A stretch of DNA of 35,506 nucleotides. Source: CBFGTA01 sp965651595. GTDB lineage: Bacteria; Actinomycetota; Actinomycetes; S36-B12; UBA10799. Below, one piece after another: positions 7,518 to 14,343 of this stretch. The notes under the pieces are model-generated. The model ran no database searches. It had not been told where the DNA came from and was given only the letters and a program-made list of their open reading frames with translations. The position numbers and the translations under genes are program-made. Every line of letters begins with the position of its first letter. Within the stretch, counting starts at the first letter, position 1. The DNA lies in assembly GCA_965651595.1 (NCBI GenBank), contig CBFGTA010000011.1, forward strand, positions 1-35,506, read 5' to 3'.

Positions 7518-8171
7518 GTGCTACCCCAAACGACGTGCATGGCGATTCGGCCACGCAACCGGTGGCGCATCGGCAGTTGGACCACGGATCTGTACCGCGA
7601 TCTGTGCGAGCTGTGTCATCTGATCGACCCGGGGCCGGTCGACACGTACCTGGTTGGGGGTATCGGCCTAGCCGTGCGGACGCCTCACTTGTACCGCAAC
7701 CACGGCGACCTGGACCTTGCCGTGTTCACGCATGATCTGGCCGACTTTGCCAGGTACCTTGACAGCTGCGGCTATCAGTTGGCCGTTGCCAAGGCGGGGC
7801 TAGCTGTCGGGCCGCTGTGGCGGGCAGACTTCTACGAGCCGACCACCGTGGACGACATTCTGGCCCGGCCGGGCGAGAATGCGGTGAGAGCCATCAAGCG
7901 AACTGGGGGAGCGAAGGTTCATGTGTCGCGCAGCCGGGTGGATTTCTTGGATATTCTGCTGCTGTCAGAGGAGCCCGGCGCTGTAGCGTTGCACGGCTAC
8001 GGGACCAGCGCCCCCGCCGACTTCTTCTGGCCAGCGGAGCCTTTCCCCGGAAGTAGTCGAATCTGGCTGCCCAATGTCCAGTACAAGTCGGTCCTACCAG
8101 CCTACTGGCCCCGCCAACGCGCTGACTTGGACCGGGTCGCGGCCACCGGCGGGCAGTCAGTGGCGTCGTAG
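7518..8171 (+). CDS. Nucleotidyltransferase-fold protein (LnuA/AadB-like)
   Basis: 217-residue protein. LVGGIGLAVRTPHLYRNHGDLDLAVF (about 45-70) fits the nucleotidyltransferase active site: hydrophobic-G-G (47-48), a 15-residue linker, then D64 and D66, preceded by an R-N-H triplet as in lincosamide nucleotidyltransferases and aminoglycoside 2''-adenylyltransferases. WRADFYEP and the later VDFLDILLL continue the alternating strands expected for the fold. Related proteins modify small molecules or act as antitoxin-like partners; the substrate cannot be read from sequence, so no resistance should be assumed. The start rests on the -10 box 6 nt upstream. It is divergent from the ABC exporter, and the following SDR has its own promoter. 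Confidence 0.75.
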   Translation: MLPQTTCMAIRPRNRWRIGSWTTDLYRDLCELCHLIDPGPVDTYLVGGIGLAVRTPHLYRNHGDLDLAVFTHDLADFARYLDSCGYQLAVAKAGLAVGPLWRADFYEPTTVDDILARPGENAVRAIKRTGGAKVHVSRSRVDFLDILLLSEEPGAVALHGYGTSAPADFFWPAEPFPGSSRIWLPNVQYKSVLPAYWPRQRADLDRVAATGGQSVAS

Positions 8172-8197
8172 GTGACAGGAACGGGAAACCGTCCCGG

Positions 8198-8203
8198 TAG
8201 GCT
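8198..8203 (+). promoter_or_regulatory. -10 box TAGGCT, leaderless start
   Basis: TAGGCT ends 6 nt before the GTG at 8210. Confidence 0.55.
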
Positions 8204-8209
8204 CGGTGG

Positions 8210-9166
8210 GTGACCACCGCTGACTGGACGCCCGACGCAATACCTCCGCTCCACGGCCGCACGATCGCCGTCACCGGGGCTAACGACGGCATCGGCTGGG
8301 AGGCAACCCGCGTCTTTCTCGCCCGAGGGGCCAGCGTTCTCATGCTGTGTCGGGCCATTGATAAGGCCCACGCCAAGTTGGACGACGTTCCCGCCGACCA
8401 GCGGCAGCGCGCGATCGTTTATCCCCTGGACCTGCTCGACCTCGATCGGGTGCGCGATTGCGCACAGGCCGTGCTTGCTGATCATGCCGCGATCGACGTT
8501 CTCGTCAACAACGCCGGGATCATGGGTGGGGATCGCCTCACGTCCGCCCAGGGCTACGAAGGACAAATGGCGACGAACCATCTGGCAGCGTTCGCGCTCA
8601 CGGCCTGGCTGTGGCCAGCACTCACGTCCGCGCCCGCAGCCAGAGTCGTAGCCACTAGCAGCCTGGCTGCCCGATGGGGAGCCCTGACCACCCCGGTTGA
8701 AGCCCGCGAGCTCGGTGATCCGGTCAGCTACGACCCACTTCGCACCTACGCCAACTCGAAACAAGCCGACCTCGTCGGCGCCCTCGAGTTCGATCGCCGA
8801 CTGCGGGCGGCAGACAGCTCGGTCGCCAGCCTCGTGGTTCATCCCGGCGTCAGCGCGACATCCTTGTTTGTTCGCCAGGCCCGCGACTGGAAGCTGGGCC
8901 CGCTGGTTCCGGTTTTCCAAGGTGTTGGCCAGTTGGTGACCCAGTCGGCCCGAATGGCTGCCCTGCCGACCGTGAGGGCAGCCACTGACCCCGGAATGAA
9001 GTCCGGGCAGTTCTTGGGGCCTTCCAGCATGCAGCAGTGGCGAGGATCGCCAGTAGTCGTGCCTGCATTTTCGAACTGCACCGATGCCGAACTCGGTCGA
9101 CAACTGTGGGCTGCCACCGAGGACCTCGTTGCCGAACACTGCGACGCGATAGGTTCTCTCCCATGA
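8210..9166 (+). CDS. SDR family oxidoreductase (retinol dehydrogenase/protochlorophyllide reductase-like)
   Basis: 318-residue SDR of the longer type. VTGANDGIGWEATRVFLARGASVLMLCR gives the TGxxxGIG cofactor motif and an Arg after strand 2 that favours NADP(H). VNNAGIMG is the NNAG motif. The active site shows Ser in VATSSLAA and Tyr-x-x-x-Lys in TYANSKQA. The sequence GYEGQMATNHLAAFALT is typical of the group containing retinol dehydrogenases and protochlorophyllide reductase-like enzymes; substrates of bacterial members are mostly unknown. The stop overlaps the start of a small lipoprotein gene by ATGA, so the two are probably translated together. Confidence 0.88.
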   Translation: MTTADWTPDAIPPLHGRTIAVTGANDGIGWEATRVFLARGASVLMLCRAIDKAHAKLDDVPADQRQRAIVYPLDLLDLDRVRDCAQAVLADHAAIDVLVNNAGIMGGDRLTSAQGYEGQMATNHLAAFALTAWLWPALTSAPAARVVATSSLAARWGALTTPVEARELGDPVSYDPLRTYANSKQADLVGALEFDRRLRAADSSVASLVVHPGVSATSLFVRQARDWKLGPLVPVFQGVGQLVTQSARMAALPTVRAATDPGMKSGQFLGPSSMQQWRGSPVVVPAFSNCTDAELGRQLWAATEDLVAEHCDAIGSLP

Positions 9167-9582
9167 GCAAATTGCGTGGGACTTGGATCGTCGCGGCCGG
9201 AACGGCAGCCAGTATTGCCCTGGCCGGATGTGGATCGTCCGATCCGGCCCAGGCCTTTTGTGACGCCTACACCGACTACAGCGTCGAACTAGCTCAACTC
9301 GAACAGGCAGTTGTCGATGGCGAAACGGCCGACCAGCTGCGAGGCCGCGCACGTTCGGTGGCCGCCGCGTTGCTCTCGGCTGCTGAAGACGCCCCCGGCG
9401 ACACTCCCCAGGCGTTCCAACAGTCCATGACCACCGAGATGGCCTGGCTGGAGAATTTCGACGGCAACGATCCGGCAGCACTTCTCGCTGAGTTGGCCGC
9501 CGACGAGTCGCGCCAAGTGTGGGTCAACCAAACCTGCCCGGCACTTGACCAGAAAGTGGCCGAGCAGTTGGCGGCCGACTGA
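9163..9582 (+). CDS. Small lipoprotein A of a tandem pair
   Basis: 139 residues: signal peptide MSKLRGTWIVAAGTAASIALAGC with a perfect lipobox LAGC (Cys23), then a mostly helical acidic domain. Mature features are CGSS directly at the anchor, F-C ten residues later (Cys33) and TCPAL near the C-terminus. The two latter cysteines are well placed for an extracytoplasmic disulfide. No known domain is recognised. The ATG overlaps the SDR stop (ATGA); a TAGGTT 7 nt before the ATG could also give a leaderless transcript of its own. The next gene encodes a protein of the same plan. Likely exported and lipidated by Lgt; role unknown. Confidence 0.8.
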   Translation: MSKLRGTWIVAAGTAASIALAGCGSSDPAQAFCDAYTDYSVELAQLEQAVVDGETADQLRGRARSVAAALLSAAEDAPGDTPQAFQQSMTTEMAWLENFDGNDPAALLAELAADESRQVWVNQTCPALDQKVAEQLAAD

Positions 9583-9588
9583 TACAGT
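9583..9588 (+). promoter_or_regulatory. Possible -10 box TACAGT for lipoprotein B
   Basis: TACAGT directly follows the stop codon of lipoprotein A and would give a leader of roughly 95 nt before 9691. No good -35 is seen. A near-palindrome (GGGCGGTACTGCCC, 9614-9627) lies in this leader. Confidence 0.35.
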
Positions 9589-9690
9589 CCAGGGGAACTG
9601 ACCACCACCTGTGGGGCGGTACTGCCCAACAGAAATGTAGAACTTTCGGGCCAGGCGAGTTGGCGCCAGCGAGTTCGGGAAGCAGGAAGC

Positions 9691-10212
9691 ATGCGCCGCT
9701 CAACTGTTAGCAAGTTAGGTATTGCCCTCGTGGCCACGGCCGCTCTCGGACTATCGGCTTGCGGAAGTTCCAACGACTCGGCCAGTAGCGAACCAACCCC
9801 AGCCGGTGGATTCTGTGGAACGCTGGAATCGTACCTGAACCTCTACATTTCCGAGAACGAGCGGCTCACAGCCCTCAACGCCGAAGACCCACAGAAGGCT
9901 CAGGACGAGCTTGCATCAGTGCGCGTCAAGGTGTCGGAGAACTTCGGCCAAGTGATCGATTCGATTCCCGCCGACGCACCGCAGGAGATCAAGTCAGTGA
10001 TGGAGAAGGTGCAGACGCAGATGCAGGCTGAGCCTGGTGCGGAAGGGCAACTGCCAGAAGTGACGCCCGAGGAAGACAAGGCACTGACTGAATACCTGCA
10101 GTCGTCGTGCCCGGACCTCGTCGACAAGTTCAATGGCGATCCAGAAGGCAACCCAGAAAACAACCCAGGGGGCGACTCAGCGCCGGAGGGTCGCGAAACT
10201 CCCGCCGAGTAG
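9691..10212 (+). CDS. Small lipoprotein B of a tandem pair
   Basis: 173 residues. Signal peptide MRRSTVSKLGIALVATAALGLSAC ends in lipobox LSAC (Cys24). The mature part repeats the plan of the preceding gene: CGSS at the anchor, G-F-C (Cys42), about 100 mainly helical acidic residues, then SSCPDL, and an added 30-residue Asn/Gly/Pro-rich tail (GDPEGNPENNPGGDS). Similarity outside the shared marks is low, so this is either an ancient duplication or convergent architecture. A GGAAG ribosome-binding site precedes the ATG, and the leader is about 100 nt, unlike the leaderless genes around it. Function unknown; expected at the outer face of the membrane. Confidence 0.8.
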   Translation: MRRSTVSKLGIALVATAALGLSACGSSNDSASSEPTPAGGFCGTLESYLNLYISENERLTALNAEDPQKAQDELASVRVKVSENFGQVIDSIPADAPQEIKSVMEKVQTQMQAEPGAEGQLPEVTPEEDKALTEYLQSSCPDLVDKFNGDPEGNPENNPGGDSAPEGRETPAE

Positions 10213-10250
10213 GTGTAGCGCCGCGAGCGCAACGCGGGTGTTGTCCGCTT

Positions 10251-10256
10251 TAGGAT
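10251..10256 (+). promoter_or_regulatory. -10 box TAGGAT, leaderless start
   Basis: TAGGAT ends 6 nt before the ATG at 10263. Confidence 0.55.
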
Positions 10257-10262
10257 GTCGCC

Positions 10263-11582
10263 ATGGTCTATGGCCTGGTCTTTGCGCCGTGGATCGTGTT
10301 TTACGTGTTCGGCACTCCGTACAGCCCTGTTCAGCAGTCCTTGACGCTCGCGTCTACGATCACTCTGGTGGCCGCTGCCACTCTCTTAGTAGCGATTCGA
10401 AAGTTGGGCCGCGATCCCACCCTGCCCGTCGCGGCCACGGCGACTTTCCTCATCCTGGTGCTGCTGGCTTGGGCGGGTGATCCTGAAGTCGTCGAGCCTT
10501 GGGCGCCAGCCCTGGTCTACGCCTGTCTCGCCGGAATCGTCACGACTGGTTCGGTCCGAGGCCATCCCTTCATCGTCGGACTCTCCCGCGGGGCAACCGC
10601 CGATGTTGTCAGAATCAGCACTGCATTCGTTCGGTTGGCCACGCTGCTGGCATGGTTGGTAGCAGGACTCGCTGCTGCCGTGGCAGTCGCTAGTGCGGTG
10701 GCTGCCAGCCTCGACCCGTCTCGGGTGACAGCTGCTCTGTACTTGGCTCCTCCGGCCTTGGCAGCGGTTGCGGCAGGGCTGGTCATGGATGTGTCGCTGC
10801 GTCGATACGCTCAGAACAGGATCGCGACTCGCCTCGGCCGACTCAACGTGGCACTGAGCGACACCGATCCACTCATCGATTTCATCGACGTGATTAGCAT
10901 CAAGGTGCCCCGCCATCAGGCGACCACCATTGTTGAAGGCTTGCTTGCTGTGGGGCTACCGCGGGCGTGGCTGCCCGTCGACGCCGTCCAAGGCACTTCT
11001 CACGGGTTTCGTCTGGGGAACCTCAACGTTGAAGTGCTCGCCGTCGATGAGACCAGCACGCCACGGGTGCGCCTGATGTTCGAACCGGTGAGCCTGGCCG
11101 GACTTGAGGATGCGGTGCGGGCTCGAGGCCTGGGCCCTGCGGAGCTCGAATCGAGCTACGCGAGTAACCGCCTCATCCGCAAACACATTTCCGTAGCTGC
11201 CGCCAGTAGTGACCGTCTCGGTGTCGACTTGTCGGCACCTATGGACACGACCCGTTCCGATCAAGCCCAAGCACCGCACAACCAGGCCAGCATCGCCCAT
11301 GTCACGCAGGTGTCCGTGACGGTGGCGCGAGAACAGGTTGAGGCCTGGCGTCGATTGCTCGCGCCGTTCGATGCGCACCAGCGGGTGAGCTTCTCTGCGG
11401 GTCCACTGTTGTTGGCCCGCGCGGGAACGACAACGGCCCTGGAAAGCGTGACCGTCCGAGTCGAGGATCCGGCGGCAGCGGCCGCCGCCCTGAGTAAGGC
11501 TGGACTCACCGTCGACGGCACGCGTCTACACATTGCTCAGGCGCGCTTTGACCTCACGCCAGCAAGTTCGTCCTGGACCTGA
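10263..11582 (+). CDS. Membrane protein with C-terminal VOC-like half
   Basis: 439 residues, not recognised as a named family. The N-terminal 175 residues contain about six hydrophobic segments (roughly 5-22, 28-45, 57-72, 82-97, 118-147, 157-174). The segment SVRGHPFIVGLSRGATADVVRISTAFVRLATLLAWLV resembles an intramembrane-protein pattern with DUF3159-like flavour, but I am not sure of that. After a basic stretch (LRRYAQNRIATRLGRLN) the second half is soluble and reads as two degenerate alpha/beta units, each with a helix then ...VEVLAVDE... or ...VTVRVEDPAAAAAALSKAGL, the rhythm of VOC/glyoxalase half-domains. No obvious metal ligands (His/Glu at the usual places) are kept. It may bind a ligand rather than catalyse. 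The leaderless start and the convergent pmt downstream make it a single-gene unit. Confidence 0.7.
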   Translation: MVYGLVFAPWIVFYVFGTPYSPVQQSLTLASTITLVAAATLLVAIRKLGRDPTLPVAATATFLILVLLAWAGDPEVVEPWAPALVYACLAGIVTTGSVRGHPFIVGLSRGATADVVRISTAFVRLATLLAWLVAGLAAAVAVASAVAASLDPSRVTAALYLAPPALAAVAAGLVMDVSLRRYAQNRIATRLGRLNVALSDTDPLIDFIDVISIKVPRHQATTIVEGLLAVGLPRAWLPVDAVQGTSHGFRLGNLNVEVLAVDETSTPRVRLMFEPVSLAGLEDAVRARGLGPAELESSYASNRLIRKHISVAAASSDRLGVDLSAPMDTTRSDQAQAPHNQASIAHVTQVSVTVAREQVEAWRRLLAPFDAHQRVSFSAGPLLLARAGTTTALESVTVRVEDPAAAAAALSKAGLTVDGTRLHIAQARFDLTPASSSWT

Positions 11583-11643
11583 TTTCCCCATTCGCCGAAA
11601 CCCCTGGCGGCCGTGTCTCGCCACTCGCGCTGGGATGTACCGA

Positions 11644-13182
11644 TCAGACCCAGCTCGGGAACCACATGCGCAGCTGCCATTGCTCGGTGGTGATCGGCTC
11701 ACCCACCCAGATGGGCAAGAAAAACGCGCTGACAATCACGCACGCCACTACTAACGCGCCGAGCACCGTTGCAGTCGCCACAAAGCGGGTTCGGGACACG
11801 CGGGCATCGCGCAGCACCATGGCGATGCTGAGGGCGATCGCCATCATCATGAACGGGGCGAGAACGATCGCATAGAAGTTGAAGACGGTCCGCTCCTGGA
11901 ACAGCAGCCATGGCAACCAGCCAGCGAGGAAGCCCACCACGATGGTGGCCGAACGCCAATCCCACCGAGTGGCCCACCGCCACGCCTGGTGAAGTAGTGC
12001 CGCCACCGCCCCCCACCACAACAGGGGGTTTCCCAGGGCGATCACCTCGGTGACGCAACTGCCGCCAGCACATCCTGCGGCGGCCCCGTCGTAGGAGAAC
12101 ACGACCGGTCGGGCGAGTACTGGCCAACTCCACGGGTTCGACTGATAAGAATGCTCGGACGTCAAGCCCGTATGAAAACTCAAGGCCTGCGCGTGGTAGT
12201 GAGCCAGTGATCGCAGCCAATCGGGAACCAGCCCGAGTACACCGGAAGCGGGATTCTGGGCGGCCCACTGGCGGTCGTATCCACCGTCGGTGAAGATCCA
12301 GCCACTCCACGACAGCACATAGACGGCCACTGCTACGAGGCCGATCCCGACCACAATCGTCGGCAGGTCGCGGGCAATCGACACCCGCCACGGATGGGCC
12401 GAACCAGCCCGGCGTCTCGCTGTGAGATCCCACGCGAAAGCCAACACGGCCAGGCCAACCACGAAGTAGGCTCCGCTCCACTTCGTGGCGCACGCCAGCC
12501 CCAAGGTCACCCCAGCCGCGTACCTCCACGGTCGCCACCACATCCAGGGATACGCCTGCACGCGGCGCCGCGTCCAGTCCCGGTCCATCACCAGGCAACC
12601 GACGGCCGCGACGACAAAAAATGCCAGAATCCCGTCGAGTAGGGCGGTGCGACTCATAACAATGGCGACCCCGTCGATAGCCAAGAAGAGGCCAGCCAGA
12701 CTGCCCACCCACGGGCTGCGAGTCATCCGCCAGACGATCAGTGTCACTAACAACACCGTCGCCACACCCAGCAAGGCCACGAGCATCCGCCAGCCCCAAG
12801 GGTTTGCTCCGAACAGCATCTGGCTCAGGCCGATGATCCACTTGCCCGCCGGGGGGTGGACGACGAAAGACGCCTGATCGGTGAACAGGGACCTGAGCCC
12901 TGCACCGGTCGAACCCGATTCGCTCAGGCTTGTGTCGAGGAGCATCGCGTTGGCCCCGTCGACCGCGTTGCGTTCGTAGCCAAACAGGGTCAGGCTCAAG
13001 CCGTCCTTGACGTAGTACGTCTCGTCGAAGACGACCTCGTGGGGGCGACCGAGGTTGACTAGCCGCAGCACGGCGGCAAGGACGGTCACCCCGATGGGTC
13101 CGATCCACGACACCCACCAGGCGGAACGGCTCACCGGGGCCACCGGATCTGCCTCGGGGCGAGGCGCTACCGCAATGCTCAC
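11644..13182 (-). CDS. pmt: Dolichyl-phosphate-mannose/polyprenyl-phosphate-mannose protein O-mannosyltransferase
   Basis: 512-residue polytopic glycosyltransferase of family GT39. It moves mannose from polyprenyl-phosphate-mannose to Ser/Thr of proteins emerging from Sec on the outer face of the membrane. The catalytic acidic pair is in FDETYYVKDG (D53, E54) in the first external loop. HPPAGKWII follows as in actinobacterial Pmt, and the C-terminal half has GNPLLWWGAVAAL and a four-helix block. About ten hydrophobic helices are visible. It lies divergent from rsmI, the same arrangement as Rv1002c/Rv1003 of M. tuberculosis, which supports orthology. Exported lipoproteins and the FN3 protein here are plausible substrates. 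The GTG start is backed by a -10 box 6 nt upstream. Confidence 0.93.
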   Translation of the reverse strand: MSIAVAPRPEADPVAPVSRSAWWVSWIGPIGVTVLAAVLRLVNLGRPHEVVFDETYYVKDGLSLTLFGYERNAVDGANAMLLDTSLSESGSTGAGLRSLFTDQASFVVHPPAGKWIIGLSQMLFGANPWGWRMLVALLGVATVLLVTLIVWRMTRSPWVGSLAGLFLAIDGVAIVMSRTALLDGILAFFVVAAVGCLVMDRDWTRRRVQAYPWMWWRPWRYAAGVTLGLACATKWSGAYFVVGLAVLAFAWDLTARRRAGSAHPWRVSIARDLPTIVVGIGLVAVAVYVLSWSGWIFTDGGYDRQWAAQNPASGVLGLVPDWLRSLAHYHAQALSFHTGLTSEHSYQSNPWSWPVLARPVVFSYDGAAAGCAGGSCVTEVIALGNPLLWWGAVAALLHQAWRWATRWDWRSATIVVGFLAGWLPWLLFQERTVFNFYAIVLAPFMMMAIALSIAMVLRDARVSRTRFVATATVLGALVVACVIVSAFFLPIWVGEPITTEQWQLRMWFPSWV

Positions 13183-13188
13183 CCGGAC

Positions 13189-13194
13189 AGCTTA
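13189..13194 (-). promoter_or_regulatory. -10 box TAAGCT of pmt, leaderless start
   Basis: On the minus strand TAAGCT-GTCCGG-GTG places the box 6 nt before the pmt start codon. Confidence 0.55.
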
Positions 13195-13245
13195 GAGGTT
13201 GTCCCTACTCAAACACCTACCCTCACCGAATGGCCAGATCTTGGG

Positions 13246-13371
13246 TCACGTCCGGGGGTAGGTGAGCACGATGTAGCCGTGGGCCTTCGTGAACGCCATG
13301 ATCGCGGGGTCGGGGGCCGTCTGAGCGCCGATGGTTGACCAGTGCACTGATTCGAGCTGTTCCTCACCCAT
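13246..13371 (-). pseudogene. Remnant of a DUF5615 PIN-like toxin gene
   Basis: A 41-codon frame (ATG at 13371, TGA at 13246) encodes VHWSTIGAQTAPDPAIMAF followed by AHGYIVLTYPRT. This matches the middle of DUF5615 PIN-like proteins, where the usual text is like VHWSTvGdprApDreImawA...GYvVlTHDLDF. The family's N-terminal strand with its first catalytic Asp is not present: upstream codons stay open but lose resemblance (QPATGHPRLLLAMG). The C-terminal H-D-L-D-F part is replaced by YPRT and a stop. The fragment lies in the 266-bp gap between divergent pmt and rsmI, oriented with pmt. I read it as a decayed toxin gene. No partner antitoxin is visible. Confidence 0.5.
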
Positions 13372-13436
13372 CGCAAGCAGCAGTCGTGGGTGGCCGGTTG
13401 CTGGTTGGGTGGCCGTCGTGGCGGCTTGGCAACTGC

Positions 13437-13442
13437 TACAAC
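13437..13442 (+). promoter_or_regulatory. -10 box TACAAC of rsmI, leaderless start
   Basis: TACAAC ends 6 nt before the ATG at 13449. The last base deviates from TANNNT. Confidence 0.45.
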
Positions 13443-13448
13443 TTGAGT

Positions 13449-14333
13449 ATGAGTCCGTCAGTGAGAGACGCCGATGGCCAGTCCGGGCGGCTGATCGTGG
13501 CTGCCACTCCGTTGGGCAACCTGTCGGATGCCAGCCCGAGACTGGTAGATGCGCTTACTCACGCTGACGTTGTTGCAGCCGAAGACACCCGTGTGGTGCG
13601 TCGACTGATCAGTGCGCTGGGGGTCGACACTCGAGCCCGGATCGTGAGTTTCTACGACGAAGTGGAGAAGTCGCGGGCGGGCCGAATCGTGGAGCAGATC
13701 CTCAGCGGCAGCGACGTAGTGCTGGTCAGTGATGCTGGAATGCCCACGATCAGTGACCCGGGTTTCGGCCTCGTGCGGGCCTGCGCCGATGCTGGCGTCG
13801 AGGTGACAGTTGTTCCCGGTCCGAGCGCCGTTACTGCCGCGCTGGCGGTGGCCGGGCTGCCCACCGATCGGTTCACGTTCGAAGGGTTCTTGCCGCGAAA
13901 GCCCCGCGAGCTGCGAGCCCGACTGGATGAGTTGGCAGACGAGGTTCGCACGATGGTCTTCTTCGAGTCTCCGCGCCGGCTCGCGTCCACCCTGGAGTTG
14001 ATGGCGGATGCGTGGGGTGCACAGCGGTCGGCGGTCGTGTGCCGGGAACTCACCAAGAAGTTCGAGGAAGTCCGGCGCGGAAGTCTGGCCGAACTATTCG
14101 ATTGGTCTGGATCGGGAGTGCGCGGTGAGATCACGCTGGTGGTGGCCGGGCAGGACCGAACTCGGTCCACCGACGAGCCCACGCCTGAGGCGGAGGAGTT
14201 GGCCGACGAGGTGCGCGACCGGGTCGGATCTGGCGACAGCCGCAAAGACGCGATCGCTGCCGTGGCGGCCCGTCACGGCCTAGCCAAGCGAATCGTCTAC
14301 AACGCCTTCGAACGTCACAAGGCCAGACCGTAG
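13449..14333 (+). CDS. rsmI: 16S rRNA (cytidine1402-2'-O)-methyltransferase
   Basis: 294-residue tetrapyrrole-methylase-fold enzyme that 2'-O-methylates C1402 of 16S rRNA in the decoding centre, using SAM. Motifs: LIVAATPLGNLSD (15-27), AAEDTRVVRRL, then SDAGMPTISDPG (94-105), VVPGPSAVTAALAVAGLP and FEGFLPRK, all family hallmarks. The C-terminal LADEVRDRVGSGDSRKDAIAAVAARHGLAKRIVYNAF is the helical RsmI tail. The frame extends 38 codons upstream without family similarity, so the ATG at 13449 with its -10 box is preferred. It is followed 10 bp later by metG. It is the Rv1003 counterpart, divergent from pmt. Confidence 0.95.
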   Translation: MSPSVRDADGQSGRLIVAATPLGNLSDASPRLVDALTHADVVAAEDTRVVRRLISALGVDTRARIVSFYDEVEKSRAGRIVEQILSGSDVVLVSDAGMPTISDPGFGLVRACADAGVEVTVVPGPSAVTAALAVAGLPTDRFTFEGFLPRKPRELRARLDELADEVRTMVFFESPRRLASTLELMADAWGAQRSAVVCRELTKKFEEVRRGSLAELFDWSGSGVRGEITLVVAGQDRTRSTDEPTPEAEELADEVRDRVGSGDSRKDAIAAVAARHGLAKRIVYNAFERHKARP

Positions 14334-14336
14334 GAT
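14331..14336 (+). promoter_or_regulatory. -10 box TAGGAT of metG, leaderless start
   Basis: TAGGAT begins in the rsmI stop codon (TAG) and ends 7 nt before the metG ATG. metG could therefore be transcribed separately from rsmI. Confidence 0.45.
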
Positions 14337-14343
14337 AGTCGGC

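Noticed and set aside
7518..8171. Calling this gene an antibiotic-resistance nucleotidyltransferase
   Set aside because: Only the fold's active-site pattern is visible; substrate cannot be inferred, and related proteins have other roles.
8102..9481. Long minus-strand open frame (459 codons) opposite the SDR and lipoprotein A genes
   Set aside because: The translation is Arg/Gly/Pro-rich with no motif. The plus strand has clear SDR motifs and a perfect lipobox. Long antisense frames are expected at this GC content.
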